From GCA-2737725 sp965229355 (GTDB taxonomy: Bacteria > Pseudomonadota > Alphaproteobacteria > Rhodospirillales > Rhodospirillaceae), in assembly GCA_965229355.1 (NCBI GenBank), contig OZ245869.1, positions 1,922,001-1,986,000 on the forward strand: DNA of 64,000 bases, given 5' to 3'. Both the position numbers and the translations under genes were made by a program. Below are positions 44,402 to 51,834 of the stretch, piece by piece. The notes beneath the pieces are model-generated. The model was not told where the DNA came from and made no database searches. It was given only the letters and a program-made list of their open reading frames with translations. Position 1 is the stretch's first letter. The number at the start of each line of letters is the position of its first letter.

Positions 44402-44992
44402 TCAGTTTGGCTGATCAGTTGGTGTTGGTGCAGGTTCTGCTGCAGGCGCTTCAACAGGCGCAGGTATTGCTTCAACAGGTGCTTCTTCAGCAGGCGCAGC
44501 AGCTGGTGCCGGTTCAGGGCGTGGGCCCCCGCACTCGGCATCATCAACAATCGTGATGTGAATCCACAATGAGTCGAGGCCGGTTTTAGTCAGTGCGTTG
44601 ACACGGGCGCAGCTTCCCGATGGCACTAACCCGCGCACTGATGCATCGCGGTCAAAACCCAACCACGTGCCCAAGACAGAATAGAACGGGTAATAAGGCT
44701 CGGGGCGTAAGTACACTGAGCCTTCGCGTTTTTGAACCACAACGCCTTTATCAATGCGGGCGGCTTGATCGTTAGGGAGCAGGCGAAACTCGTACTCATC
44801 AGGCATCGTCCGGTCGCCCAAATACGCCCAGCCATGCTTAGTGTCGAACCGGTAACCAGCCGTATCTTCCGAGCCGAAGAAGAAAATAAAGCCCACAACT
44901 GCCACAGAAATAATCAGCGACACCGAGCTTAAAATCTGCGCGGCTTCATTCAAGCGGCGTGCTGCGGGGGGAAGGGGGCGATAGTCCGACAT
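44402..44992 (-). CDS. Hypothetical single-span membrane protein with Ala/Pro/Glu-rich tail
   Basis: The 196-residue protein has a short cytoplasmic N-terminus, one membrane span (about residues 20-39, ISVAVVGFIFFF) and a periplasmic domain with GWAYLGDRTMPDEYEF and many Tyr, Pro and Trp. The last 40 residues are low-complexity Ala-Pro-Glu repeats. I do not recognise the family. I place the start at the ATG at 44992, seven bases after the methyltransferase stop; the frame extends further upstream but overlaps that gene. parS lies 29 bases past the stop. Confidence 0.6.
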   Translation of the reverse strand: MSDYRPLPPAARRLNEAAQILSSVSLIISVAVVGFIFFFGSEDTAGYRFDTKHGWAYLGDRTMPDEYEFRLLPNDQAARIDKGVVVQKREGSVYLRPEPYYPFYSVLGTWLGFDRDASVRGLVPSGSCARVNALTKTGLDSLWIHITIVDDAECGGPRPEPAPAAAPAEEAPVEAIPAPVEAPAAEPAPTPTDQPN

Positions 44993-44999
44993 CTTTGAA

Positions 45000-46541
45000 T
45001 TAGCTTTCGACGTTGATGACGCCGATTTCAACCAGTTTCTGCAACCACACGGTTTCAAGCGTTTTCAAACGCTGACCTAAGAACGCTTCAATTTCGCTTT
45101 TTGAAAGCGCCTTGCCGCCAATCACCACATCGCCAGCTTCAGCTGTCAAAACTTTATGCGCCTGCGCGACAGCTTGCGATTTACCTTTGTCGACCAAGGC
45201 CAGCAATAAAATGGCATCGATGTTGGGCATTTCAATGCCGGTACCTGCATGAACAGCGGCCAACGGAATCTTGGGCAGTTTCAAACCCAGCTCTTTGATC
45301 ATGCCGCGATTGATGGCGGGGATGGAGTATTTGCTGCCCAGCTTTGCAGGTTCTGTTTCACGGGCGAAAGCAACGATATCGCCACCGGCAATCAGCAAAC
45401 GCGCGGCATCGACGCGGGTCATCGGCGACAAGGTGTCGATACCGGGAATTTGGTCCATATGTTCGATGCTGATGCCACGGCTGGCAACAGCGGCCATCAG
45501 TTCATCAAACGGCTCGCCTTCATACGACAACTGCACGTCGCCAAAGGCGACAGCTTTGTCGATCAGTTCGAGTGGTTTCAGCGTTCCGAAGATTTGCGGC
45601 AGATTAAGTTCCATCCACTCATCTTGGCTTTGAATCGCATCGCCCTTAATCCAGACATCACGGCGGAAGGTTTCATTGCGGATGAAGTCGCGCTTGGCTT
45701 CCAGTTCAGCGCGCGTGGTGATGCTGCGGAAATCGTCATACAGCGCTTGCGGCACAGCCAAATCGACCATGTTCAAAAAAACGGTGGCTGAGCCCGCAAA
45801 CTTAAAGCCGCGCGGCTCCATCAGTTGACGCAACTCGGCGAAATAGAAGGCGCGTAGGTGTTGGTTAAAATACTCATGCGCCATGTAGCGCGGGTCCAGC
45901 TTTTCCAACTGGTCAATCGCTTCCGCCAACGCCGGGTTATCGCGGAAATATTTAACCTGTGCGTCTTTCATCTTCTTGGCCCACGCCAAGCCGACGCGCG
46001 CGCGTTCCAGCGAATTCACATCATCCTTGGTCAGCGAGTAGATCATGTTGCGCAAGGGCACTTTGGCCGACCAACCCGGCATCGCGTTGCAACCCGTCAG
46101 CAACATGCCGCCGGGCTTCATGCGTTTGGCAGCGTCGTCCAACACGGCCTTGCGGGTGGGCTCATCAATCCAACTGAGCACGCCGTGCATGACTGCGAAA
46201 TCAAGCGGCGGGATGTCGTTTTCTTTTAAGTCTGCAAAGCCTTTGCAGAGAAACGTTGTGTTATCCAAGTTCCCACGCACCGCCAGCATTTCGGCGGTCG
46301 TGATGTGCTGACGCAAAAAGTCGACGCCATAAAAGTGCGCTTTAGGGAAACAGCCAGCCAAAATGGCAGCGGTAATGCCGTTGCCGCAGCCATAGTCGCA
46401 CCACGTAAAATCGCCGTCCAAGGGGCGGGGGCGATAACCAGCCGCAGCCGCAGTGTGATTGATGTGGGCAGGTGCGTGGTCGCCGTAAAATTCGGCCACG
46501 TAGGCCACGTCGGTGACGTAACCGCCGGTCTGTGTCGTCAT
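45000..46541 (-). CDS. SAM-dependent methyltransferase with methyltransferase-regulatory domain
   Basis: The 513-residue protein has an N-terminal class I methyltransferase domain (WCDYGCGNGITAAILA as SAM motif I, then VMHGVLSWI). A long central part resembles the predicted methyltransferase regulatory domain that accompanies such enzymes (AHEYFNQHLRAFYFAEL). A C-terminal winged-helix-like region ends with a Leu/Lys-rich helix. The substrate is unknown; peptide or small-molecule targets have been suggested for relatives. The ATG at 46541 has AGGGG nine bases upstream. It is followed closely by the membrane protein at 44402-44992. Confidence 0.75.
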   Translation of the reverse strand: MTTQTGGYVTDVAYVAEFYGDHAPAHINHTAAAAGYRPRPLDGDFTWCDYGCGNGITAAILAGCFPKAHFYGVDFLRQHITTAEMLAVRGNLDNTTFLCKGFADLKENDIPPLDFAVMHGVLSWIDEPTRKAVLDDAAKRMKPGGMLLTGCNAMPGWSAKVPLRNMIYSLTKDDVNSLERARVGLAWAKKMKDAQVKYFRDNPALAEAIDQLEKLDPRYMAHEYFNQHLRAFYFAELRQLMEPRGFKFAGSATVFLNMVDLAVPQALYDDFRSITTRAELEAKRDFIRNETFRRDVWIKGDAIQSQDEWMELNLPQIFGTLKPLELIDKAVAFGDVQLSYEGEPFDELMAAVASRGISIEHMDQIPGIDTLSPMTRVDAARLLIAGGDIVAFARETEPAKLGSKYSIPAINRGMIKELGLKLPKIPLAAVHAGTGIEMPNIDAILLLALVDKGKSQAVAQAHKVLTAEAGDVVIGGKALSKSEIEAFLGQRLKTLETVWLQKLVEIGVINVES

Positions 46542-46604
46542 TTCAACCCCTGAACTCTCTAATCCCCGCGGCACAGGTTTTAGCAGCGAGAGGCCCTAAA
46601 ATGC

Positions 46605-46628
46605 AAAGCCCCGCAGATGCGGGGCTTT
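46605..46628 (-). terminator. Intrinsic terminator after trxA
   Basis: On the minus strand AAAGCCCCGCA pairs with TGCGGGGCTTT around TC, followed by GCATTTT. The stem is perfect over 11 pairs. It lies 22 bases past the trxA stop. Confidence 0.88.
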
Positions 46629-46650
46629 GGAGTCAGTATGAAAGTCGATT

Positions 46651-46965
46651 TTAGATCGACTGTTGAACCCATTCGGCCAACTTGCTCTTGGGGGCTGCGC
46701 CAACTTTGGTCGCGGCCAGCTCGCCGCCTTTGAACACCATCAAAGTCGGGATGCCGCGCACGCCGAATTGGGTCGGGGTTTGCGGGTTGTCGTCGATGTT
46801 GATTTTCACAACGGTCAACTTGCCTTCCATTTCTTTGGAAATCTCATCCAAAGCCGGAGCAATTTGACGGCACGGACCGCACCATTCAGCCCAGAAGTCC
46901 ACCAAAACGGGGCCCTCGGCCTTCAGAACATCTTCAGCAAACGAAGCATCGGTCACGTGTTTCAT
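46651..46965 (-). CDS. trxA: Thioredoxin
   Basis: The 104-residue thioredoxin has FWAEWCGPCRQIAP with the redox pair and GIPTLMVFKGG with the cis-Pro. Length and motifs are those of the main cytoplasmic thioredoxin. It reduces disulfides in ribonucleotide reductase, PAPS reductase and peroxidases. It has its own promoter at 47027-47055 and terminator, so it is a single-gene unit here. Confidence 0.95.
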   Translation of the reverse strand: MKHVTDASFAEDVLKAEGPVLVDFWAEWCGPCRQIAPALDEISKEMEGKLTVVKINIDDNPQTPTQFGVRGIPTLMVFKGGELAATKVGAAPKSKLAEWVQQSI

Positions 46966-47026
46966 GGCTCAAAACCTTATATTTCTGGCAGGCAAGGGGC
47001 CTGCGAATGAACGATATGATGCGCTC

Positions 47027-47055
47027 AATCTAAGAAGCGGGGGGTACACCGTCAA
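47027..47055 (-). promoter_or_regulatory. Sigma-70-type promoter of trxA
   Basis: On the minus strand TTGACG (47055-47050) and TAGATT (47032-47027) are 17 bases apart. Transcription would start near 47020, giving a leader of about 55 bases before the ATG at 46965. Confidence 0.6.
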
Positions 47056-47231
47056 GGCAGGGGGCAGTCCAGGAGCGAGGGGCTGCCATGCCCGAACGAA
47101 CGGCATTTCCCGCTTGAATTTCAATGGCAAATTCAGTTTCCAGCGGCTTTTGACCCATCCCAGAGTTGTGGGTATCGGGCCAGCCCGGATTCGAATCCAA
47201 GTTGCCTCAAGACCGCAAAATAGAAGAGCCT

Positions 47232-48299
47232 CTAACTACGCCAAGTGAGCGTTGTCGGCGTAATGGGGTTTTGGGGGCTGCGGCCTTCGGCCTCGGCGGC
47301 CAGTAATTCTTTTTTCAGGCGCAAATACCAACGGGTTTGCATGTCGGCATCTTTGATCAGCATGGTCGATGGATTGAACTTCAAGCCCTCTTCCATGTTC
47401 ATTACGGCGCGGCGGTCTTGATCTAAAAACCGCCATGCAAACCAGCGCACCAAGGGCTTCAACAGAGAACCGCCCGGCACATTCCAATACATCACGTGAT
47501 GGACTTCCGTGCGTTTCGCATCAATCGGCGTGCAAGCTGTCAGGCCACAGTAGTCATAGCGGCCTGTCGACGCATGCTCGATCCGGACAGACGGCATAGT
47601 GTATGTGATCTCAGTTTCAGGCGCCCCGCCCAGAAACAAACGATAGGCCCGCGAATTGCTGGACGCACGGTGCTTATCCATCTTCCAACCCAAGCGGCCA
47701 TTGTCGCTTACTGGTGAGAAGGCTTTGTTTTTCTCGTAGATGCTTTTCTTTGTGCGCCAAATGCGAGAGCGATGCACAAAGGCACCGTGCGCTGGGTCCA
47801 TTAGGCCCGAGACAGCCAGATCAATGTTGCATTCAAACACCATCGACTCATGTAACCCAAACCGATCACCGATGACGGGCACTTCAGGAACGGGCGGCAG
47901 GGCTTTGGTTTTATCGCCCATGAACACCCAAATGTTGCCTTGGGTTTCACGTACTAGATATGTCACCGCGCGAATATCATTGGGTTGCGGACGTTGATGA
48001 TCGGCTTGCGATGGAATAGCGGTGCAGCGCCCATCTGTCGCAAAGCGCCAGCCGTGGTATGGGCATTCGACTTCGCGGCCATCAAAATCACCGCGCGATA
48101 AAAGTGTGCCGCGATGAATGCAAGTGTCGCGCATTGCAAACGCATGACCGTCAGCATCGCGACCAATCAGTACAGGCTCACCCAGTAATGTCTTATGCAG
48201 CGTTTTGCCGCGCTTTAAATCATGCGCAGCCATGACGTAGTACCACGCATTGCGCAGCATCACGCCGTCGACGGAGATATGATCGGTATCAGCATTCAT
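47232..48299 (-). CDS. Rieske-type aromatic-ring or aliphatic oxygenase, terminal component
   Basis: This 355-residue protein has a Rieske [2Fe-2S] domain with C60/H62 (CIHRG) and C79/H82 (CPYHGW), then a catalytic domain with D168, H171 and H176 in MDPAHGAFVH, the mononuclear iron triad. The layout is that of oxygenase alpha subunits related to vanillate demethylase or pheophorbide oxygenase. No reductase gene is adjacent, so electrons must come from a distant partner. The ATG at 48299 is chosen; a TTG at 48341 would overlap addA. It follows addA by 31 bases and may be transcribed with it. Confidence 0.82.
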   Translation of the reverse strand: MNADTDHISVDGVMLRNAWYYVMAAHDLKRGKTLHKTLLGEPVLIGRDADGHAFAMRDTCIHRGTLLSRGDFDGREVECPYHGWRFATDGRCTAIPSQADHQRPQPNDIRAVTYLVRETQGNIWVFMGDKTKALPPVPEVPVIGDRFGLHESMVFECNIDLAVSGLMDPAHGAFVHRSRIWRTKKSIYEKNKAFSPVSDNGRLGWKMDKHRASSNSRAYRLFLGGAPETEITYTMPSVRIEHASTGRYDYCGLTACTPIDAKRTEVHHVMYWNVPGGSLLKPLVRWFAWRFLDQDRRAVMNMEEGLKFNPSTMLIKDADMQTRWYLRLKKELLAAEAEGRSPQNPITPTTLTWRS

Positions 48300-48330
48300 G
48301 AGCGGACGATGATGGTTTGCGAGGCCAAGA

Positions 48331-51300
48331 TCAAGCGGCAACGGCGCTTAAAGCTTGGTCCATAAGACCGGTTGGAATTTCCATGGTGTAGGGGCCGTCG
48401 GTCCACAACAGCACGCAGCGCACGGTGTGCTCAGGGTAAATCCGTTGTAACACGTCGCGGTAGACGGCCATTTGGAATACATACGCCGTATCCACTTTCT
48501 CAACGTCACGTGGTGGGAGACGATTTGTTTTGTAATCGATAATCCAGACATCGCGGTCAGTTACAGCCAAACGGTCGACTTGGCCCGACACAGCATGACG
48601 CCCCACCAACCCCACAACAGGCACTTCGGCTAAAGAGCCGGATGCAAACAACGGTGCAAATTCAGGCGCGGTCAGAACCTTCAATGTTTCGCTGACAATG
48701 ATGCCTTGCTGCTCTGGCGTCAGGCCCCAATTCGGGCGGGCGACAAATCGTGCGGCAGCGGTTGCATGCTGCGCAGACGGCAGATCGGGCAATGTTTGCA
48801 ACAAGCGGTGAATGATCAGGCCGCGTTGGAACCGATATTGGCCATCATCCACCAACGGCGAAACCACTGTGGGCTCTGGGGGTGTCGCACGAGACGGGGC
48901 TAAAGGCTGTGGTGGATCGCGTTCTGCTTTGGGCGGTGTGGTCGCCCAAGATGGCAGCGGCCCAAATTCTGCAATGTCGGCCCGCGCTTTATCAGGCTTC
49001 GTGGGCGCTGATTGTGCTTCTTCTAAAATAAGAACGTCGCCAGATGCCGTCACACCTTCTGCGGCCAGGAAGGCATTGGTTTCTTTTCGCGCCAAAGGCT
49101 CTAGCGCTGATTGAATCAATCCGTACCAATGCCCATCACCGCTAGATTTCTTTGTTTGCCAGCCACAGACATACAACCGGTCCTCAGCGCGCGTCATCGC
49201 CACATATAATAAGCGTCGGTATTCTTCTAATGTTTTGGCTTTTGCAGCTTCGCGGAATTCGATGGAAAGCTTATCGGCCTCTTTGGCCGACGGCACCCAC
49301 AGCATCAACGGCATGGCGTCATCGGTCCAGATCAGCGCATCACGTTGCGTCGGTAACTGCATCGTGTCCGGCATAAAGACAATGGGCGCTTGCAAGCCCT
49401 TCGATCCGTGCACTGTCATAATGCGCACGGCATCAATATCACCCTGCTCTAGGTCGCGTTTGATCTGAATGTCGCCTTGCACGACCCAATGCAAAAAGCT
49501 TTGCAAAGATGGCGGGTGGCTTTTTTCGTACGACAAAGCGAGCGATAGGAACTCATCAATCGGGTCATCGGCATCAAAACCCAACCGGCCCAATGTGCGC
49601 TTGCGACCTTCGTGGGCGACGATCACGTGCGAGAATAGCGCAAAAGGCGTTAAGTAATCTGTACGGTTCAAAAGGTCTGTCAGTACCGCGTGCGCTTTGC
49701 CAAAATCTGTGTCGCGGCCAGCATGTTCTTCCAGCATTTCCCACAACGTCTTCGGGCCTCGGTCGTAGGCGAGTTCAAACAACTGGTCTTCATTCAAACC
49801 AATCAACGGGCTTTTCAGAATTGTTGCTAGGGTTAAGTCATCGCTGGGTAACAACAGGAAATGCCCCAGGGCGATCAAGTCCATCACCGCCAATTGCTGC
49901 GGCAAAATCATGCGGTCCACGCCCGCCACGGGCACGTTCAGCGCTTTCAACTGGCGCACCAACTCATCGACAAAAGACGTCCGCCTGCGCACTAGCACCA
50001 TAATGTCACCGGCCCGGATGGGGCGGCCTTTTGAAGTGCGCATTTCTTTGTCGACGATCATTTTTTGAATGCGTCGTGCGATCAGTCCAGCCAAACGATT
50101 TTGTGGCGAGTCACCTTGCGTGCGTTCCACGGGCGGTTTCCACGCTGGTGTTTCATCGCTTTCCAGCGGCACGACCGGCGGCCACACTTCCACACGCCCC
50201 GCTTCGCCTTGTCGTGACACAAGGTGCGCGATGTTCTCGCCTGCTAAGGCTACGCCATCGCGGGCGGCAGCTTGTTCAAAAACAAGATCGACGGCTTTCA
50301 ATACTGCGGCGGTCGTGCGGAATGACACGTTCATTTGCACGCCGCGCCACGGGCGTTGTGCGGCATCGGCTTTGCGGCCATAGGCTTCATATTGACGGTC
50401 AAAGCCCGTCAGGTCTGCGCCCTGGAACGAGTAAATCGACTGTTTGCGATCACCAACTGCGAATACGGTACGCTTTAGCGCGTCTGGCTTAGCTTTGTCC
50501 TCAAAGCGTCCTTCACCGGCAAAGAACTCATCGGTGAGTGCGGTGACGATATCCCACTGGTCTGGATTGGTATCTTGTGCCTCGTCGATCAGAACGTGGT
50601 CTAGCCCACCATCAAGCTTGTACAGCACCCAGGCAGCCACTCCTGGCGTTTGCAACAACGCGCGTGTGGTTTGAATCAGATCGTCATAATCCAACAACGA
50701 GCGCGCATTCTTGAAATTGCGATAAGCATGCAGCATGCGCTCGGCCACAGTTAATAGGGCCGTCGTGGCGTCTGCGGTTTGGGTTCGCGCCAGTTTGTCT
50801 TTGACGGCTTCAAGGCGCGTAGCTTCCTGCAGTAAAATTGTCAGCACGTCGGGGTCGCGTTCCACCACGGCTTTTGTCGCCAAGGTTTTGCGAATGGTGC
50901 CGTCTTGTGTCAGGTAGGCGCTGAAATAATCATCAAGCAAAGTGTACCGATCTTCAGCCTTGGCTAACCACGCAGCGATGCAAACACCACGCTCTTGATC
51001 GGTTTTGCTGCCAGCAGATAACCCTGTAATAGCACGCTTCAGTGATGCTTCATCAAAGCTACTGCTTCCACACGCCGCCATCAGAATGCTTTCTTTGGTG
51101 TCGTTCGCGGCAAGATCAAGCTTCTTGCGTAGCGCGCGAATTGCACCTTCAAGCCCCTGAGGATTGAGGCCGCCGTAGACTGCAAACAGGCGCTCTAACT
51201 TGGCGCGTTGTTGTGCGATCTCGGCAATCAAGTCGGGGAAGCGCGTTTCGTGCAGGCGGCCTGTCAAATAAGACAGCGCGCTCGCCAGTTCAGGGTCGCG

Positions 51301-51834
51301 GGTTGCATCGGCGGCCACAATCACGCCATCGCGCGCTTCGGCCAAAGCTTCAGCAGACGTGCGCTCATCCATCAATTCGAACTGCGGCGACACACCGGCT
51401 TCGATAGGGAACCGCCGCAATAAAGATTGGCAGAACGCGTGTATAGTTTCGATGCGCATGCCACCTGGCGCATCAAGCACACGCGCAAACAAGCGACGCG
51501 CGCGTTTTAAATCATCAATTGTGGGCATGCGGCCCAGCAGCGCGCTTACATCATCGGTTAGGTCCGCTTCGTCCGCTGTCACCCACTTGCCCAAGCGCGA
51601 TGTAACGCGGTTGGCCATTTCAGCCGCCGCCGCTTTTGTGAACGTTAGGCACAAAATGCGTTCGGGCGCAGCGCCGCTCAGCATTAAGGCCAGAACGCGG
51701 CTGGTGAGCACGGTGGTTTTGCCTGACCCTGCCGAGGCCGAAACCCAAGCGCTTGTGAACGGGCTGATGGCTTGATTTTGCGCGCGCTGGGCAACGGCAA
51801 TCGCATCAATCGCTGTGGTGTTGGTGGTGCTCAT
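48331..51834 (-). CDS. addA: Double-strand break repair helicase-nuclease AddA
   Basis: The 1167-residue UvrD-type helicase has Walker A in VSASAGSGKTTVLTSRVL near residue 30, a VLIDEAQDTNPDQ helicase motif, VGDRKQSIYSFQGAD, and IMTVHGSKGLQAPIV. The C-terminal RecB-type nuclease contains SGQVDRL and VWIIDYKTNRLPP. It resects DNA ends for RecA loading with AddB, as RecBCD does elsewhere. The ATG overlaps the addB stop by 4 bases. The Rieske gene follows downstream. Confidence 0.95.
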   Translation of the reverse strand: MSTTNTTAIDAIAVAQRAQNQAISPFTSAWVSASAGSGKTTVLTSRVLALMLSGAAPERILCLTFTKAAAAEMANRVTSRLGKWVTADEADLTDDVSALLGRMPTIDDLKRARRLFARVLDAPGGMRIETIHAFCQSLLRRFPIEAGVSPQFELMDERTSAEALAEARDGVIVAADATRDPELASALSYLTGRLHETRFPDLIAEIAQQRAKLERLFAVYGGLNPQGLEGAIRALRKKLDLAANDTKESILMAACGSSSFDEASLKRAITGLSAGSKTDQERGVCIAAWLAKAEDRYTLLDDYFSAYLTQDGTIRKTLATKAVVERDPDVLTILLQEATRLEAVKDKLARTQTADATTALLTVAERMLHAYRNFKNARSLLDYDDLIQTTRALLQTPGVAAWVLYKLDGGLDHVLIDEAQDTNPDQWDIVTALTDEFFAGEGRFEDKAKPDALKRTVFAVGDRKQSIYSFQGADLTGFDRQYEAYGRKADAAQRPWRGVQMNVSFRTTAAVLKAVDLVFEQAAARDGVALAGENIAHLVSRQGEAGRVEVWPPVVPLESDETPAWKPPVERTQGDSPQNRLAGLIARRIQKMIVDKEMRTSKGRPIRAGDIMVLVRRRTSFVDELVRQLKALNVPVAGVDRMILPQQLAVMDLIALGHFLLLPSDDLTLATILKSPLIGLNEDQLFELAYDRGPKTLWEMLEEHAGRDTDFGKAHAVLTDLLNRTDYLTPFALFSHVIVAHEGRKRTLGRLGFDADDPIDEFLSLALSYEKSHPPSLQSFLHWVVQGDIQIKRDLEQGDIDAVRIMTVHGSKGLQAPIVFMPDTMQLPTQRDALIWTDDAMPLMLWVPSAKEADKLSIEFREAAKAKTLEEYRRLLYVAMTRAEDRLYVCGWQTKKSSGDGHWYGLIQSALEPLARKETNAFLAAEGVTASGDVLILEEAQSAPTKPDKARADIAEFGPLPSWATTPPKAERDPPQPLAPSRATPPEPTVVSPLVDDGQYRFQRGLIIHRLLQTLPDLPSAQHATAAARFVARPNWGLTPEQQGIIVSETLKVLTAPEFAPLFASGSLAEVPVVGLVGRHAVSGQVDRLAVTDRDVWIIDYKTNRLPPRDVEKVDTAYVFQMAVYRDVLQRIYPEHTVRCVLLWTDGPYTMEIPTGLMDQALSAVAA

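Noticed and set aside
44356..44572. Gln/Leu-rich open frames on the plus strand near parS
   Set aside because: They are antisense to the Ala/Pro/Glu repeat tail of the hypothetical protein; low complexity explains the open frames.
47187..47198. GGATTCGAATCC as the T-arm of a tRNA
   Set aside because: The flanks do not pair as a T-stem and no acceptor or anticodon arms can be built on either strand; it is only a 12-base palindrome.
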